The position numbers and the translations under genes are program-made. A stretch of DNA of 56,987 nucleotides from Verrucomicrobiota bacterium (GTDB lineage Bacteria > Verrucomicrobiota > Verrucomicrobiia > Chthoniobacterales > Terrimicrobiaceae). Where the stretch lies: NCBI GenBank assembly GCA_017305195.1, contig JAFKMU010000064.1, positions 1-56,987 on the forward strand. Direction: 5' to 3'. Each line of letters opens with the position of its first letter. The first letter of the stretch is position 1. Shown here in pieces: positions 42,268-50,574 of the stretch. The notes beneath the pieces were generated by a model, which worked only from the letters and a program-made list of their open reading frames with translations, did no database searches and was not told the DNA's origin.

Positions 42268-43533
42268 TCAAGGCAGACGACTGACCACGCGCGATGCCCG
42301 CCAGGAAATGCCGATCGCGAAGAGCATCATGGTGCCTGCGAGAAGAAAAGTGGTCCGCATGCCTACTGCGATCTCCGCCGGAGTCGCATGGAGAAGATCC
42401 TCTTTCCCGACACCAAAGGCAAAGACCATTCCCAACCCAGATGCACCTGCAATCAAACCGACATTGCGGGACATATTCAGCAAGCCTGAGATCACTCCAC
42501 GCCGGTCCGAAGGCGCGCTGGCCAGTGCAGCGGTATTGTTGGCTGCCTGGAAGAGCTGGTAACCGGGCGTAAGGACGGCGACGGCCAGGATGTAGCCGGC
42601 GACGCCGATCATCCCAGGCAGAAATGCCAGAAGGAATGCCGCCACCGTGAGAAGCCCAAGGCCAAGGGAAAGCACACGTCCGCTGCCCTGTGCATCAACA
42701 AGCCGTCCCGAGGGAACACCGCTGAAGATCGAGATGACCGGCCCGACTGCCATGACCAACCCGACCGCCGCACCAGGTAAGCCGAGGCCCAAGCCTAGAT
42801 AAAACGGACCGACGACCAGTGTTGTCATCATGACTGCCGCTACGAGCAGATTAACGAGGAGATTGGGGATCACGCTCAACTGGCATATCGATGTCATACT
42901 GGCTGCTCCATCCCTTGTTCCTTTGCGCGATTCTGCGGGCAATATCATAAGAGCGACGGCGAAGACCAAAGCCCCCAAGGGAACCTGCATCCAGAATATC
43001 CCGCGCCAACCCGTCATGGGGATGATCAATCCACCCAGCGACGGCCCGAGCGCGGTACCCAGAGCCGAGGCGGTGCCCAACAGGCCCATGGCCCGCCCCA
43101 CGCGAGCTTCACCCGCCGTCTGGCGCATCATCGCCATGGACAGGGTCATGAGGATGGCGGCCCCGAGGCCCTGGATCGCTCGCGCTCCGACAAGCATCCT
43201 TAGGCTCGGTGCCGCGCCGCACGCCAGCGAGGCCAAAGTAAACAGACCGATTCCTGTCAGCAGGACCGGCTTCAGACCCAGCGCATCGCCGAGACGTCCA
43301 ACGATCACCACTGAGATGGTCATCACAGCGAGATAAGCCACCACCACCGCCTGCACCTGGGAAAACGGCGCGGAAAACGCTCCGGCGAGGGTCGGCAGTG
43401 CGATATTGGCGATACTCGTGCCGAGCGACGCTAGCAGCGTCGACCACGCCAGTGTGGCTGTCACCCCGCTTCCATTCTCCTGCGATGCGATTGAGAACCC
43501 CGGCTCATCGCGCCTTATTGACGAAACATTCAT
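42268..43533 (-). CDS. MFS drug-efflux transporter
   Basis: The 421-residue inner-membrane protein has about 12 hydrophobic helices. After the second helix is G-R-L-G-D-A-L-G-L-K-P-V, the MFS loop 2-3 motif. The fifth helix region contains L-G-P-S-L-G-G-L-I-I-P, motif C of drug antiporters. The start M-N-V-S-S-I-R-R-D-E is 17 bp from a perfect 18-bp palindrome (43551-43568) that lies between it and a divergent MerR regulator, so the pair looks like a ligand-inducible efflux unit. Substrate unknown. Confidence 0.9.
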   Translation of the reverse strand: MNVSSIRRDEPGFSIASQENGSGVTATLAWSTLLASLGTSIANIALPTLAGAFSAPFSQVQAVVVAYLAVMTISVVIVGRLGDALGLKPVLLTGIGLFTLASLACGAAPSLRMLVGARAIQGLGAAILMTLSMAMMRQTAGEARVGRAMGLLGTASALGTALGPSLGGLIIPMTGWRGIFWMQVPLGALVFAVALMILPAESRKGTRDGAASMTSICQLSVIPNLLVNLLVAAVMMTTLVVGPFYLGLGLGLPGAAVGLVMAVGPVISIFSGVPSGRLVDAQGSGRVLSLGLGLLTVAAFLLAFLPGMIGVAGYILAVAVLTPGYQLFQAANNTAALASAPSDRRGVISGLLNMSRNVGLIAGASGLGMVFAFGVGKEDLLHATPAEIAVGMRTTFLLAGTMMLFAIGISWRASRVVSRLP

Positions 43534-43550
43534 TTGATTTCATGCTGCAA

Positions 43551-43568
43551 CCTCAAGTTAACTTGAGG
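43551..43568. promoter_or_regulatory. MerR-type operator palindrome, identical to the E. coli SoxR box
   Basis: The sequence CCTCAAGTTAACTTGAGG is a perfect 18-bp palindrome in the 41-bp gap between the divergent MFS and MerR genes. It is the same as the SoxR-binding box of the E. coli soxS promoter. MerR-type activators bind such a palindrome between widely spaced -35 and -10 elements; these boxes are not unambiguous here. Confidence 0.85.
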
Positions 43569-43574
43569 TCAATC

Positions 43575-44012
43575 ATGAAGTTTCTGGACATCGGAGAGGT
43601 CGTAGTCAGGAGCGGCGTCGCCCCCTCGGCGCTGCGTTATTATGAGGGAGCGGGGCTGATCTCCTCTGTTTCGCGGAATGGGTTGCGGAGACAGTTTGCA
43701 GCCGATGTTCTGTTGCGGCTGAAGTTGATTGCGCTCGGCAAGACCGCAGGTTTCTCGCTGGCGGAAATCGCCGGAATGTTCGGCAGGAATGGCAGGCCCG
43801 ATCTGCCGCGACCCGTACTCCGTCAGAAGGCCGACGAGATCGACCGGCAGATTCGCGAACTGACGGCTCTGCGCGATACCCTCCGTCACGTCGCAGAGTG
43901 CCCGGCGCCATCACATATGGAATGCCCCACCTTTCGCCGACTCGTCGAAACCGCAGGCAAACGCAAAAGCAAACCTGCGAGAGCGAACGCATCGAAACTC
44001 CGAAAATCCTGA
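43575..44012 (+). CDS. MerR-family regulator of the MFS pump
   Basis: The 145-residue protein begins M-K-F-L-D-I-G-E-V-V-V-R-S-G-V-A-P-S-A-L-R-Y-Y-E, the MerR winged helix-turn-helix, followed by the dimerisation helix (~80-112). Near 115-123 is C-P-A-P-S-H-M-E-C followed by P-T-F, which matches the Cys-x7-Cys-Pro metal loop of CueR-type regulators rather than the four-cysteine iron-sulfur motif of SoxR. The operator is nonetheless a SoxR-type box. ATG 43575 follows the palindrome by 6 bp. It probably activates the divergent MFS gene in response to a metal, thiol or organic stress; which one cannot be read. Confidence 0.87.
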   Translation: MKFLDIGEVVVRSGVAPSALRYYEGAGLISSVSRNGLRRQFAADVLLRLKLIALGKTAGFSLAEIAGMFGRNGRPDLPRPVLRQKADEIDRQIRELTALRDTLRHVAECPAPSHMECPTFRRLVETAGKRKSKPARANASKLRKS

Positions 44013-44013
44013 G

Positions 44014-44037
44014 TGGCCGGGGCGACAGGATTCGAAC
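44014..44037 (-). other. tRNA 3'-end fragment: integration attachment site (left end of mobile element)
   Basis: Read on the minus strand this is G-TTCGAAT-CCTGT-CGCCCCG-G-CCA: a T-loop, the 3' half of a T-stem, seven acceptor-stem bases, discriminator G and CCA. The sequence upstream of the T-loop does not pair with the T-stem, so it is only the 3' end of a tRNA gene. Such a fragment next to an integrase gene is the classical attL/attR left when an element enters a tRNA gene. The intact tRNA should lie beyond the right edge of the window. An imperfect inverted repeat (GATTTCAC/GTGAATC, 44044-44060) and two GTAACAA repeats (44079 and 44090) follow. Confidence 0.85.
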
Positions 44038-44104
44038 ACGTGGATTTCACCAAGTGAATCATTGATATTGACCTAAAAGTAACAAAAAGGTAACAATTAC
44101 TCCC

Positions 44105-45400
44105 ATGAAATCGAGCTTGGAGGATGAAAATACCAAAAAGCGCGGACCGCTGGAAGTGATTGAAGGGAAAAACACGCGCATTCCGATTTACGATGCGGGA
44201 GGCGGGAAGGTCATCGCAGCCTACTATGCGGAAGGAAAGCGCAAGCTGGTCAAATTCCAGACGCTGGAAGCCGGGAGAAAAGGGGCCAAGTCCATCATTG
44301 AGAACCTGACGACCGGTAGCGCCCATGTGAGCGCGTTCACGCCCAAGCAAACGGCAGCCATTCACGATGCCGCAGATATGCTCAAGCCTGTGGGCGTGAC
44401 GATTACGGAAGCAGTCCGGCAATTCACGGAAGCCCAGAAGATTCTTGCCGGCCGCTCCTCTCTGCTTGAGGCCACCCGTTTTTACGTCAGGCACCTGGAG
44501 GATGAGCAGCGACGAAGCGCCCTTGAGCCCATCACCTTTCCCAAGCTGGTGGAAAAGTTTTTGGAGGCTATCAAAGGAGAAAAATCCACCCGCTATGAGC
44601 AGGATATGAGCGCCAAGCTCAAGAAGGCGGCCAAAGTCTTTCGCGGCCAGATTCGGGAAATCCGAGCCGATGACATTGATACATGGATTTCGGGCATGAA
44701 GCAGACCAGCGGACGCACCAAGAACAACTATCGGGTGGCTCTGGTAACGCTTTTTTCATTTGCCCGCGACAAAAAGCACCTTCCCCGAGGCGAAAAGAGC
44801 GAGGCGGAGTTTGCCACGCGTTTCGGTAGCAAGGGGGGAACGATTGGCATTTACAGCCCGGAACAGTTCAAAATTCTACTGACCAATATTGAGGAACGGT
44901 TATTGCCCTTTTTTGCTTTGGGCGGTTTCGCAGGATTTCGCAGCGTATAAATCTTCCGCTTGGAGTGGAAGGACATCTGGTTTGATCAGGATGTGATCGA
45001 GGTTGGCAAGGATAAGGCCAAAACCGCAACTCGGCGGCTACCGCCAATCTTGCCTGCGCTGAAAGCGTGGCTGCAACCTCACGCAAAATCATCTGGAAAG
45101 GTGTTTCCGGGCGTTCGGGACGAAAGGCATTTCACCAAGCTTCTGAAGGCCGCCACGAGCAAGCTGGTGGATGTCGAGGGCAATCCCCTTGTGAAACCCG
45201 TTCATAATGGATTGCGGCACTCGTTTTGCTCCTATCGACTGGCCATTACCAAATCCGCCGCTCAAGTCGCCCTGGAAGCGGGAAATTCCCCGAAAATGCT
45301 TTTCGAGAATTACCGCGAGTTGGTGACGGAAAAAATGGCGCACGCCTATTTTGGGATTTCCCCAGAGGGGCAGCCCTCGGTTGAGAAACAAGCAGCTTGA
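44105..45400 (+). pseudogene. Tyrosine recombinase (integrase) interrupted by a nonsense codon
   Basis: One continuous reading frame of 432 codons encodes a site-specific tyrosine recombinase, but codon 282 (44948-44950) is TAA. Upstream are the N-terminal arm-binding part, a SAM-like core-binding domain (F-P-K-L-V-E-K-F-L-E-A-I) and the start of the catalytic domain, A-G-F-R-S-V, with the first catalytic Arg. Downstream, in the same frame, I-F-R-L-E-W-K-D-I-W continues, then H-N-G-L-R-H-S-F with His/Arg, and F-E-N-Y-R-E-L with the tyrosine nucleophile. Intact relatives have a sense codon, commonly Glu, there; GAA to TAA is a single-base change. The element may be immobile unless the stop is read through. 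Confidence 0.88.
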
Positions 45401-45405
45401 CGGAT

Positions 45406-45443
45406 ATTTCATCAAATGCTGCCGTTTCAACATTCGATGAAAT
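45406..45443. promoter_or_regulatory. Inverted repeat upstream of the antitoxin gene
   Basis: ATTTCATCAAATG (45406-45418) and CATTCGATGAAAT (45431-45443) are complementary with one mismatch. The ATTTCA/TGAAAT ends recur in the palindrome at 45491. AbiEi-type antitoxins bind inverted repeats in their own promoter, so this is a candidate site; it may also be part of the integrase 3' end. Confidence 0.55.
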
Positions 45444-45490
45444 GCCGAAGAAAAATGGAATAGGCTTGCTAATTTCATTTAAAATGCTAT

Positions 45491-45508
45491 TTTCAGCATA
45501 TGCTGAAA
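45491..45508. promoter_or_regulatory. 18-bp palindrome overlapping the antitoxin start codon
   Basis: TTTCAGCATATGCTGAAA is a perfect palindrome whose centre contains the ATG (45500) of the antitoxin gene. A protein bound here would block both transcription and translation initiation. It is a likely autoregulatory operator of the toxin-antitoxin pair. Confidence 0.65.
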
Positions 45509-46594
45509 TCTGGACGAAATTTGAAATCCGATGAATTCGAGCGCCAAATCGAAGATTCGATACGGAATCTACTCGGTAGGATACCCTTCCTGAAAGCGAA
45601 GCCTTTACAGCGCACCGATGTGGTTGGCGAACCGACTTGGTTAACGGATGTGGAGGCGGGGGAAATCTCTTGGCATTTGGTTGTCCACGGTATTCGACAA
45701 GGGCAGCCTCGTGGGGTTCGAAACGGCCTGCTTCACTTGCAGCGTTTCGGGAGTCTGGAGAAACCCTGTTACGGAATTTTGGTTGCACCGTTTCTTTCCG
45801 AAGAGTCGGCGCGACTTTGTGTCGAGGCGGGAATGGGCTACGCGGATTTGGCCGGGAATGCGCGGCTATCGTTTGGACAAGCCTTTATCGAGCTTCAGGT
45901 GGCGGATAATCCGTTTCTGGTGAAAAGGCACTTGCGGTCACTGTTTACGGCCAAAGCGAGCCGGGTACTGCGAGTGTTGCTGACGCCCCCCTTACGGGCG
46001 TGGAAGGTTTCGGAATTAGCGGAAGTGTCAGGCGTCAGCCTCGGGCAAGTAAGCAATGTGAGAAAACTATTGCTGGATCGCGAGTGGGCAATGGCCAGTG
46101 AAACCGGTTTGCGTTTGAGTAAGCCGGAGGAACTGGCCCGAGCGTGGCAAAGCTCCTACAAAGCCAGCCCACATTCGCGTGAAGCCGCCTACACGCTGCT
46201 GCATGGTGAGGCTCTTGAAAACGCGATACGGGCAGCCCTCGCCGAGGCAGGACACGGAGCGCACGCGGTTCTGGCATCCTATTCCGCCGCCCGCTGGTTT
46301 GCACCCTATGCCAGACAGGCAACCCAGTTCTTTTATGCCGACAAACACGGAGCGAAAATCTTGAAGCACCATTTGCGATTGCAATCCGTATCGCGGGGAG
46401 AAAACGTCGTTATCCTTGAGCCTCGGGAAGACGACGTATTTGCCGGTCGGGTAGAGGCCGCTCCGGGAATCTGGTGCAGCGGATTGGTACAAACATGGCT
46501 GGATCTGAGCGTCGGCGGCGAACGGGGTGATGAAGCCGCCGAGCACTTGTTGCAGGAAAAACTGCTGCCGGGCTGGAAGGAGAAAACTACATGA
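45500..46594 (+). CDS. Type IV AbiEi-family antitoxin
   Basis: The 364-residue protein has a central winged helix (L-R-V-L-L-T-P-P-L-R-A-W-K-V-S-E-L-A-E-V-S-G-V-S-L-G-Q-V-S-N-V) and a C-terminal domain with the P-G-I-W-C-S-G-L-V-Q-T-W-L-D-L segment characteristic of AbiEi. AbiEi represses the operon and counteracts the nucleotidyltransferase toxin without binding it directly. Its stop overlaps the toxin start by 4 bp (ATGA). Two inverted repeats lie upstream. It is longer than classical AbiEi (~200 aa), having an additional N-terminal domain. The pair probably stabilises the element or protects against phage. Confidence 0.83.
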   Translation: MLKSGRNLKSDEFERQIEDSIRNLLGRIPFLKAKPLQRTDVVGEPTWLTDVEAGEISWHLVVHGIRQGQPRGVRNGLLHLQRFGSLEKPCYGILVAPFLSEESARLCVEAGMGYADLAGNARLSFGQAFIELQVADNPFLVKRHLRSLFTAKASRVLRVLLTPPLRAWKVSELAEVSGVSLGQVSNVRKLLLDREWAMASETGLRLSKPEELARAWQSSYKASPHSREAAYTLLHGEALENAIRAALAEAGHGAHAVLASYSAARWFAPYARQATQFFYADKHGAKILKHHLRLQSVSRGENVVILEPREDDVFAGRVEAAPGIWCSGLVQTWLDLSVGGERGDEAAEHLLQEKLLPGWKEKTT

Positions 46595-47445
46595 ACGAAC
46601 CGGAAATGGCCCGAGATTACCACGAGCGTGACGTTCGCGCTGCATATGCCGTCCTCATCGAAATTGGCCAGATACTGGGCGCATGGCGTGATAAATTCGT
46701 TATCGTGGGTGGAGCTGTGCCGTGGCTTTTGTTACGCGGAGCACGTCCGCAACATATCGGCACCCTCGATATTGACCTCGATTTGAATCCGGATGCATTG
46801 AACGATGGCGAATATGCGACTCTCGTCGAGGCTCTGGAAAAAAAGGACTATGAACGTGACAAAGAGGGATTGAAGCCGTTCCAGCTACGCCGCTGGGTGA
46901 GAGTGGATGATGGCGATGCGGTAGGAGTCCTGGTGGATTTGCTGATGCCCCGAGGCACCAGGGGCGATCGGAATGAAGAAAAGCTCGTCGAGGGATTGCG
47001 GGTGCAGGGAGCGCAGGGTGGCGACGTGGCCCTGACTCATCATGTCGTGCAAAAGCTTGAAGGAGTCATGCCCGATGGCCGAACCAATGAAGTCGAGTTG
47101 CTGGTGGCCACCATCCCGGCACTGCTGGTGATGAAAGGATACGCACTTGTTGGACGCGACAAAAAGAAGGATGCCTACGACATCTATTTTTCCGTACGCA
47201 ACTATAGCGGCGATCCAACGGCACTCATCGCAAAATGTGCCACGCTACTCGACAACGAGGTCGCCCGCAAAGGCTATGAGCATATTGCTGGCAAGTTCCG
47301 CCATGCCGAGGATTTCGGACCGAAGACGGTGCGGCTCTTTTTGGAGGAGTCAGCCGCACTTGGAGAAATGACGCCAGACCAAGTACAGACAGATGCCTTC
47401 ATGCAAGTTTCTGCTCTGCTTCGCGGTCTCGGACTTGGCCAATAG
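46591..47445 (+). CDS. AbiEii-like nucleotidyltransferase toxin
   Basis: The 284-residue protein has the polymerase-beta-like nucleotidyltransferase motif V-I-V-G-G-A-V-P-W-L-L-L (Gly40-Gly41) followed by T-L-D-I-D-L-D-L with metal-binding Asp60, Asp62 and Asp64. Downstream, V-M-K-G-Y-A-L-V-G-R-D-K-K-K-D-A-Y-D-I-Y matches the conserved Lys/Arg/Asp motif of the AbiEii family, whose members add nucleotides to tRNA or other RNA. ATGA coupling with the antitoxin gene fits a type IV module. All key residues are present. Confidence 0.83.
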   Translation: MNEPEMARDYHERDVRAAYAVLIEIGQILGAWRDKFVIVGGAVPWLLLRGARPQHIGTLDIDLDLNPDALNDGEYATLVEALEKKDYERDKEGLKPFQLRRWVRVDDGDAVGVLVDLLMPRGTRGDRNEEKLVEGLRVQGAQGGDVALTHHVVQKLEGVMPDGRTNEVELLVATIPALLVMKGYALVGRDKKKDAYDIYFSVRNYSGDPTALIAKCATLLDNEVARKGYEHIAGKFRHAEDFGPKTVRLFLEESAALGEMTPDQVQTDAFMQVSALLRGLGLGQ

Positions 47446-47459
47446 AGTAGCTCCCTGAG

Positions 47460-47780
47460 CTATCGCAAAACCTCATCCCGGCTGGCGATCCGACTGATCG
47501 CAAGCGCGGAAAAAAGTTCCTGCTTCCGGAAGAGTCGATGGCGGCCCAGCTTGTAACTTGGAAGACACCCTTGTCGCACATACTGATAAAGAGAGCGCAA
47601 AGGAACGCCCAACCAGCTTGCCGCCGCCTTGGCGTCAATGAATTCAGGCTCCTGTCTGGATGCGAGCGTTTGACCTCCCTCATTCAGGCTTTCGCCCGAA
47701 ATCGAGTCAGCCGCTTCGTTTTCAGATTCATGACCGAGTTTGCATTCATCCGAAAGCTGGCCGGGAATTGTCGTTTGCAT
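47460..47780 (-). CDS. Excisionase-like helix-turn-helix protein
   Basis: The 106-residue product starts MQTTIPGQLSDECK and its C-terminal 60 residues contain F-I-D-A-K-A-A-A-S-W-L-G-V-P-L-R-S-L-Y-Q, then G-C-L-P-S-Y-K-L-G-R-H-R-L-F-R-K-Q-E-L, the winged-helix HTH_17 domain of Xis/AlpA-like proteins. It is convergent with the toxin gene and could direct excision of the element or regulate transcription. The N-terminal half is acidic and low in structure. ATG 47780 is the most plausible start; the frame is open further upstream. Confidence 0.7.
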   Translation of the reverse strand: MQTTIPGQLSDECKLGHESENEAADSISGESLNEGGQTLASRQEPEFIDAKAAASWLGVPLRSLYQYVRQGCLPSYKLGRHRLFRKQELFSALAISRIASRDEVLR

Positions 47781-47901
47781 GGATTGCGATGCACCATGAA
47801 TGAAATTCTGATCTTGCCTGCTCCACCAAGGTGACAACTTCTTCGTTCTCCAATCACCCAGCCATCCATTCCGCCGCCCAAAACCGATGTCCCCTCGGTC
47901 C

Positions 47902-48342
47902 CTAACCCGAGATAAAGAAAGGTGCGCGTGGTGGGGGTGGAAATCGCTGCTGGTATGCCTCGATGAGCAACCACTGAAGCAATTCCCAACCGCTCTGGAG
48001 AGGGCGAGGAATGGCCGCACCCGCGCCTTCGGTCAGCGGGATGGTAAAGATTCGAATAAAACCAAGCGCCCATCGAATTCGTTGATCGGCAAAATATCGT
48101 TCATTGTTTTTTGACCGTTTCGGCCATTCTTGTTTGAGGCAAAAATAACGAATCAAAGCATCAGTTTCGGAAAAGCAGCTTTCCTCAATGGCCTGCACCT
48201 CTGCATCGTTTTTCCAGTCGTCGTCAGGATGGCTCCAATGAATGCGCTCAGGTTTGCTTGCGTATGGCAATGTCTCCCGGCAATTTTCCAACACCCCGTG
48301 AAGAGCGCGCCAAAATTTCAGATGTTTGTCCTCTTCGTCCAT
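47902..48342 (-). CDS. Hypothetical protein
   Basis: The 146-residue product begins M-D-E-E-D-K-H-L-K-F-W-R-A-L and is rich in Trp (F-W-R, H-W-S, D-D-W, E-W-P, R-W-A, G-W-E) with no signal peptide or TM helix. I do not recognise a family. It lies 121 bp upstream of the excisionase-like gene on the same strand. Coding status is supported mainly by length and codon use. Confidence 0.5.
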   Translation of the reverse strand: MDEEDKHLKFWRALHGVLENCRETLPYASKPERIHWSHPDDDWKNDAEVQAIEESCFSETDALIRYFCLKQEWPKRSKNNERYFADQRIRWALGFIRIFTIPLTEGAGAAIPRPLQSGWELLQWLLIEAYQQRFPPPPRAPFFISG

Positions 48343-48518
48343 GAGGCTATTTTAGTAGTGGTGTCGTTTCCAACGAAATGGAAGCAGCAGCAAACGCCAG
48401 AATATCAAAAAAAACAGAGCGACATCCACTACTCAGAATCGCCTTCTTTTTTCCCTACCGGTACAACATCAATCTTCAGAGCAACATCGATCACCCCGAA
48501 CAGGAAAACGTAGGCCCC
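48343..48518. other. Intergenic space
   Basis: About 175 bp between two minus-strand hypothetical genes. It is A/T-rich and presumably contains the promoter of the 146-residue gene; no hairpin or repeat stands out. Confidence 0.4.
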
Positions 48519-49109
48519 CTAAACAATAAGCCTATCCTTCTCGGCAGCGCGGACATCTACCATAAAGGCTGCAAAGGCCGGAAACCGGCCCGACCAATCG
48601 CGTACCTTTTGAATCAAAACTCTGAGAGGAGTGGGGTAAAAAGTTCTAGCCGCAGCCACCAGAACTTCAGGTCTCAGACCTTGGAAATAGGGCTTTAGGG
48701 GAAGATCCTCTTTGCGAACCTCAAAAATGTTGGCGAGGAAAACGGCAGAAAGTTCGAGTCCCCGAAAAGTAAGGGACAAGTCTCCGTCAATATCCTGATT
48801 CGGATCTGGGACATGACACAAGATTGTCGCTTCAAACGCTGGATAGTTCGCGGAAGAATTATAACATTCACCGGAATAGTCCGAGTCATGATCGAACAGC
48901 CGCCTCCGACCGAGGGTCTGAAGAGCGACCAGATAGTCCTCTTTGGTCAGGGTTTCCAAAGCTTGGAGAAATGAGGGAGAGCGATCCATATCGCGCAAGC
49001 TAAACGGCAAGGCGATGGAATGAAAAACATCTTCAGGCCGGACAATCCGGCCCAAACTGGCTGGCAACGATGAGGAAAGCGTCCGGCGAAGGCCGGGAAG
49101 CGCCCTCAT
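48519..49109 (-). CDS. Hypothetical protein
   Basis: The 196-residue product (M-R-A-L-P-G-L-R-R-T from ATG 49109) has no TM helix or recognised motif. Features are D-Y-S-G-E-C-Y-N-S-S-A-N-Y-P-A-F, F-R-G-L-E-L-S-A-V-F-L-A-N-I-F-E-V and Y-F-Q-G-L-R-P-E-V-L-V-A-A-A. The frame is open for a further 75 codons upstream, but that part overlaps the strong hairpin at 49142-49186 and is Arg-rich, so I exclude it. Function unknown. Confidence 0.45.
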   Translation of the reverse strand: MRALPGLRRTLSSSLPASLGRIVRPEDVFHSIALPFSLRDMDRSPSFLQALETLTKEDYLVALQTLGRRRLFDHDSDYSGECYNSSANYPAFEATILCHVPDPNQDIDGDLSLTFRGLELSAVFLANIFEVRKEDLPLKPYFQGLRPEVLVAAARTFYPTPLRVLIQKVRDWSGRFPAFAAFMVDVRAAEKDRLIV

Positions 49110-49141
49110 GGTTGCCCGGAATGTTCCCGGTGAACGGAAAA

Positions 49142-49186
49142 GCCGCAGACAACGGTACGGGTCCTCCCCGTTCGGTTGCCTGCGGC
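49142..49186 (-). terminator. Long hairpin after the ATPase/membrane-protein genes
   Basis: GCCGCAGACAACGGTACGG (from 49142) and CCGTTCGGTTGCCTGCGGC (to 49186) pair over about 20 bp with three mismatches around a TCCT loop. T-runs follow on both strands. On the minus strand it lies 22 bp after the stop of the membrane-protein gene and is the likely terminator of that operon. Confidence 0.7.
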
Positions 49187-49207
49187 GTCCTTTTCCCGAA
49201 AGTCGGA

Positions 49208-49840
49208 TTAGAACGGCCTGTGGCCGAACCACCAGAAAGCAAAAATTGCCAGAGCAAAGCCAAAAGCGACGCATCCTGCGTACCATGCAAAGGAGACGGC
49301 GGGCAGTCCGCAGCCGGTGAGTTGCCTCGTGCAATCTTCCATCGTCTGCACGCTGGTCTCCAGTTTATCGGCCGCCCGTTCGGCAAAACGACCGAGATCG
49401 GCCATTTCTTCGCGGGTGGTGACGACCGTTCGCAGCAGCCCCTCAATGGGCAGACTTTGAATGGCTTCGTCGATGCGCTCGGTGGTCTTCTCCACAATGT
49501 CGTCCACCGGGAACCGATTTACGATGTCGTCACCGGCTGAACTCAGCCGGTCGGTCGCCCGCTGAATGGTCAGCGTGAGTCCTTGTAAGAGCCGGAGGCG
49601 GTCGTTGAGAAACTCAAACGAACTGGTTTGCTGGAGGTCAGCCATTCGGCCCGCCTCAACGATTTGCCCGGAAATCTTCTGGTAGAACGTGCCCCAGAGG
49701 CCGAGAGCCAGCATCAGTTCCAGAACCGGATCGTTCGGGTTTGTGATGTGCAGGCGAGCCAGAGCCTCCCGGAGTTTCAGTTGAACCTCGACCGGATAGG
49801 GAACGAGAAGTTCTTCGAGGACAGGAGGGATATCGCTCAT
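49208..49840 (-). CDS. C-terminally anchored membrane protein of the mobilisation module
   Basis: The 210-residue protein (M-S-D-I-P-P-V-L-E-E-L) is helical throughout, with a long heptad-like region (E-F-L-N-D-R-L-R-L-L-Q-G-L-T-L-T and R-T-V-V-T-T-R-E-E-M-A-D-L-G) and one C-terminal TM helix near 186-205 (A-F-G-F-A-L-A-I-F-A-F-W-W-F-G). It has a tail-anchored topology with the bulk in the cytoplasm. ATG 49840 overlaps the stop of the KGGVGKS ATPase gene, so the two are co-translated and may act as partners. I know no family name. Confidence 0.65.
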   Translation of the reverse strand: MSDIPPVLEELLVPYPVEVQLKLREALARLHITNPNDPVLELMLALGLWGTFYQKISGQIVEAGRMADLQQTSSFEFLNDRLRLLQGLTLTIQRATDRLSSAGDDIVNRFPVDDIVEKTTERIDEAIQSLPIEGLLRTVVTTREEMADLGRFAERAADKLETSVQTMEDCTRQLTGCGLPAVSFAWYAGCVAFGFALAIFAFWWFGHRPF

Positions 49841-50568
49841 GGCAGGAGTCGGGTTTTGACTTTCTCGAATTCCGCAAAAACCACCTGTTGGTATTTGCGA
49901 AGGCGGCTGCGGGTCATGAACTTGGTCAGTTCGCTGACCGGATCGGAAACCTCCAGTGCAGCGCCCACCCGAAGATCGTTCAATTCGAGTTTCTGGTGAA
50001 CCCAATCGTCCAGCTTGGGCAGCGTGATTTCGGCGAGGTCGAGAGACTTCCGGTATTCCTCGCGAGCCTTGGACTTCGGGTAACTCAGTTCTTCGCCGCG
50101 CACCAAATTCTGAGCGATGAGAAAGGCAATGTCCTTTTGATGGGCGAGAACGTCTTTCGCCCAGAAGCCGATATTGGCCACGCTGTCGGTCGAAGAATCC
50201 ACCACGCCAATGGCAGAAAAGCGCACCCCGTGCTCGTCACGGAGTGCATTGAAATCCACCTGCCTCCACCACGGTTCGATCCGATCGGTGGAAGCAGCCC
50301 GCATGTCGATGAGGGTGAGCGCAGTCTCCGAATCGACAATCTTTTCCAGCATGGAGTCGAGATCCCGCTGGCTGGAAACCTCGATAAATTCCGCGTCGGA
50401 ATAGAAGCGCGAAAGCGTGTTGTTTTCATTGTCCAAGTCGATGGCGCGGAACGGAATCTTCAATGACCGATACCAATCGATGAGAAGAGAGATGAGCCAG
50501 CTCTTGCCGACGCCTCCTTTGCCGCCGATGGAGAAGACTACGAGTTTGCGGGATTTGGATTTGTTCAT
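49837..50568 (-). CDS. ParA/MinD-like P-loop ATPase (TraL-like)
   Basis: The 243-residue protein has the deviant Walker A loop G-G-K-G-G-V-G-K-S-W at 15-24 and D-L-D-N-E-N in place of a switch region, then L-T-L-I-D-M-R-A-A-S with a Walker B-like Asp. This is the MinD/ParA fold; IncP TraL and related conjugation ATPases look similar. It lies between a small DNA-binding protein gene and a tail-anchored membrane-protein gene, opposite a relaxase gene, so a role in mobilisation or partition of the element is likely. Not enough is present to separate these roles. Confidence 0.75.
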   Translation of the reverse strand: MNKSKSRKLVVFSIGGKGGVGKSWLISLLIDWYRSLKIPFRAIDLDNENNTLSRFYSDAEFIEVSSQRDLDSMLEKIVDSETALTLIDMRAASTDRIEPWWRQVDFNALRDEHGVRFSAIGVVDSSTDSVANIGFWAKDVLAHQKDIAFLIAQNLVRGEELSYPKSKAREEYRKSLDLAEITLPKLDDWVHQKLELNDLRVGAALEVSDPVSELTKFMTRSRLRKYQQVVFAEFEKVKTRLLP

Positions 50569-50574
50569 GATGTT

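Noticed and set aside
48130..48698. Two open frames on the plus strand (48130-48513 and 48378-48698)
   Set aside because: They are antisense to the two hypothetical genes, lack motifs and have weak codon support.
49033..49497. 154-codon open frame on the minus strand
   Set aside because: It overlaps the better-supported membrane-protein gene and the hairpin, and is rich in Arg/Pro/Ser without a motif.
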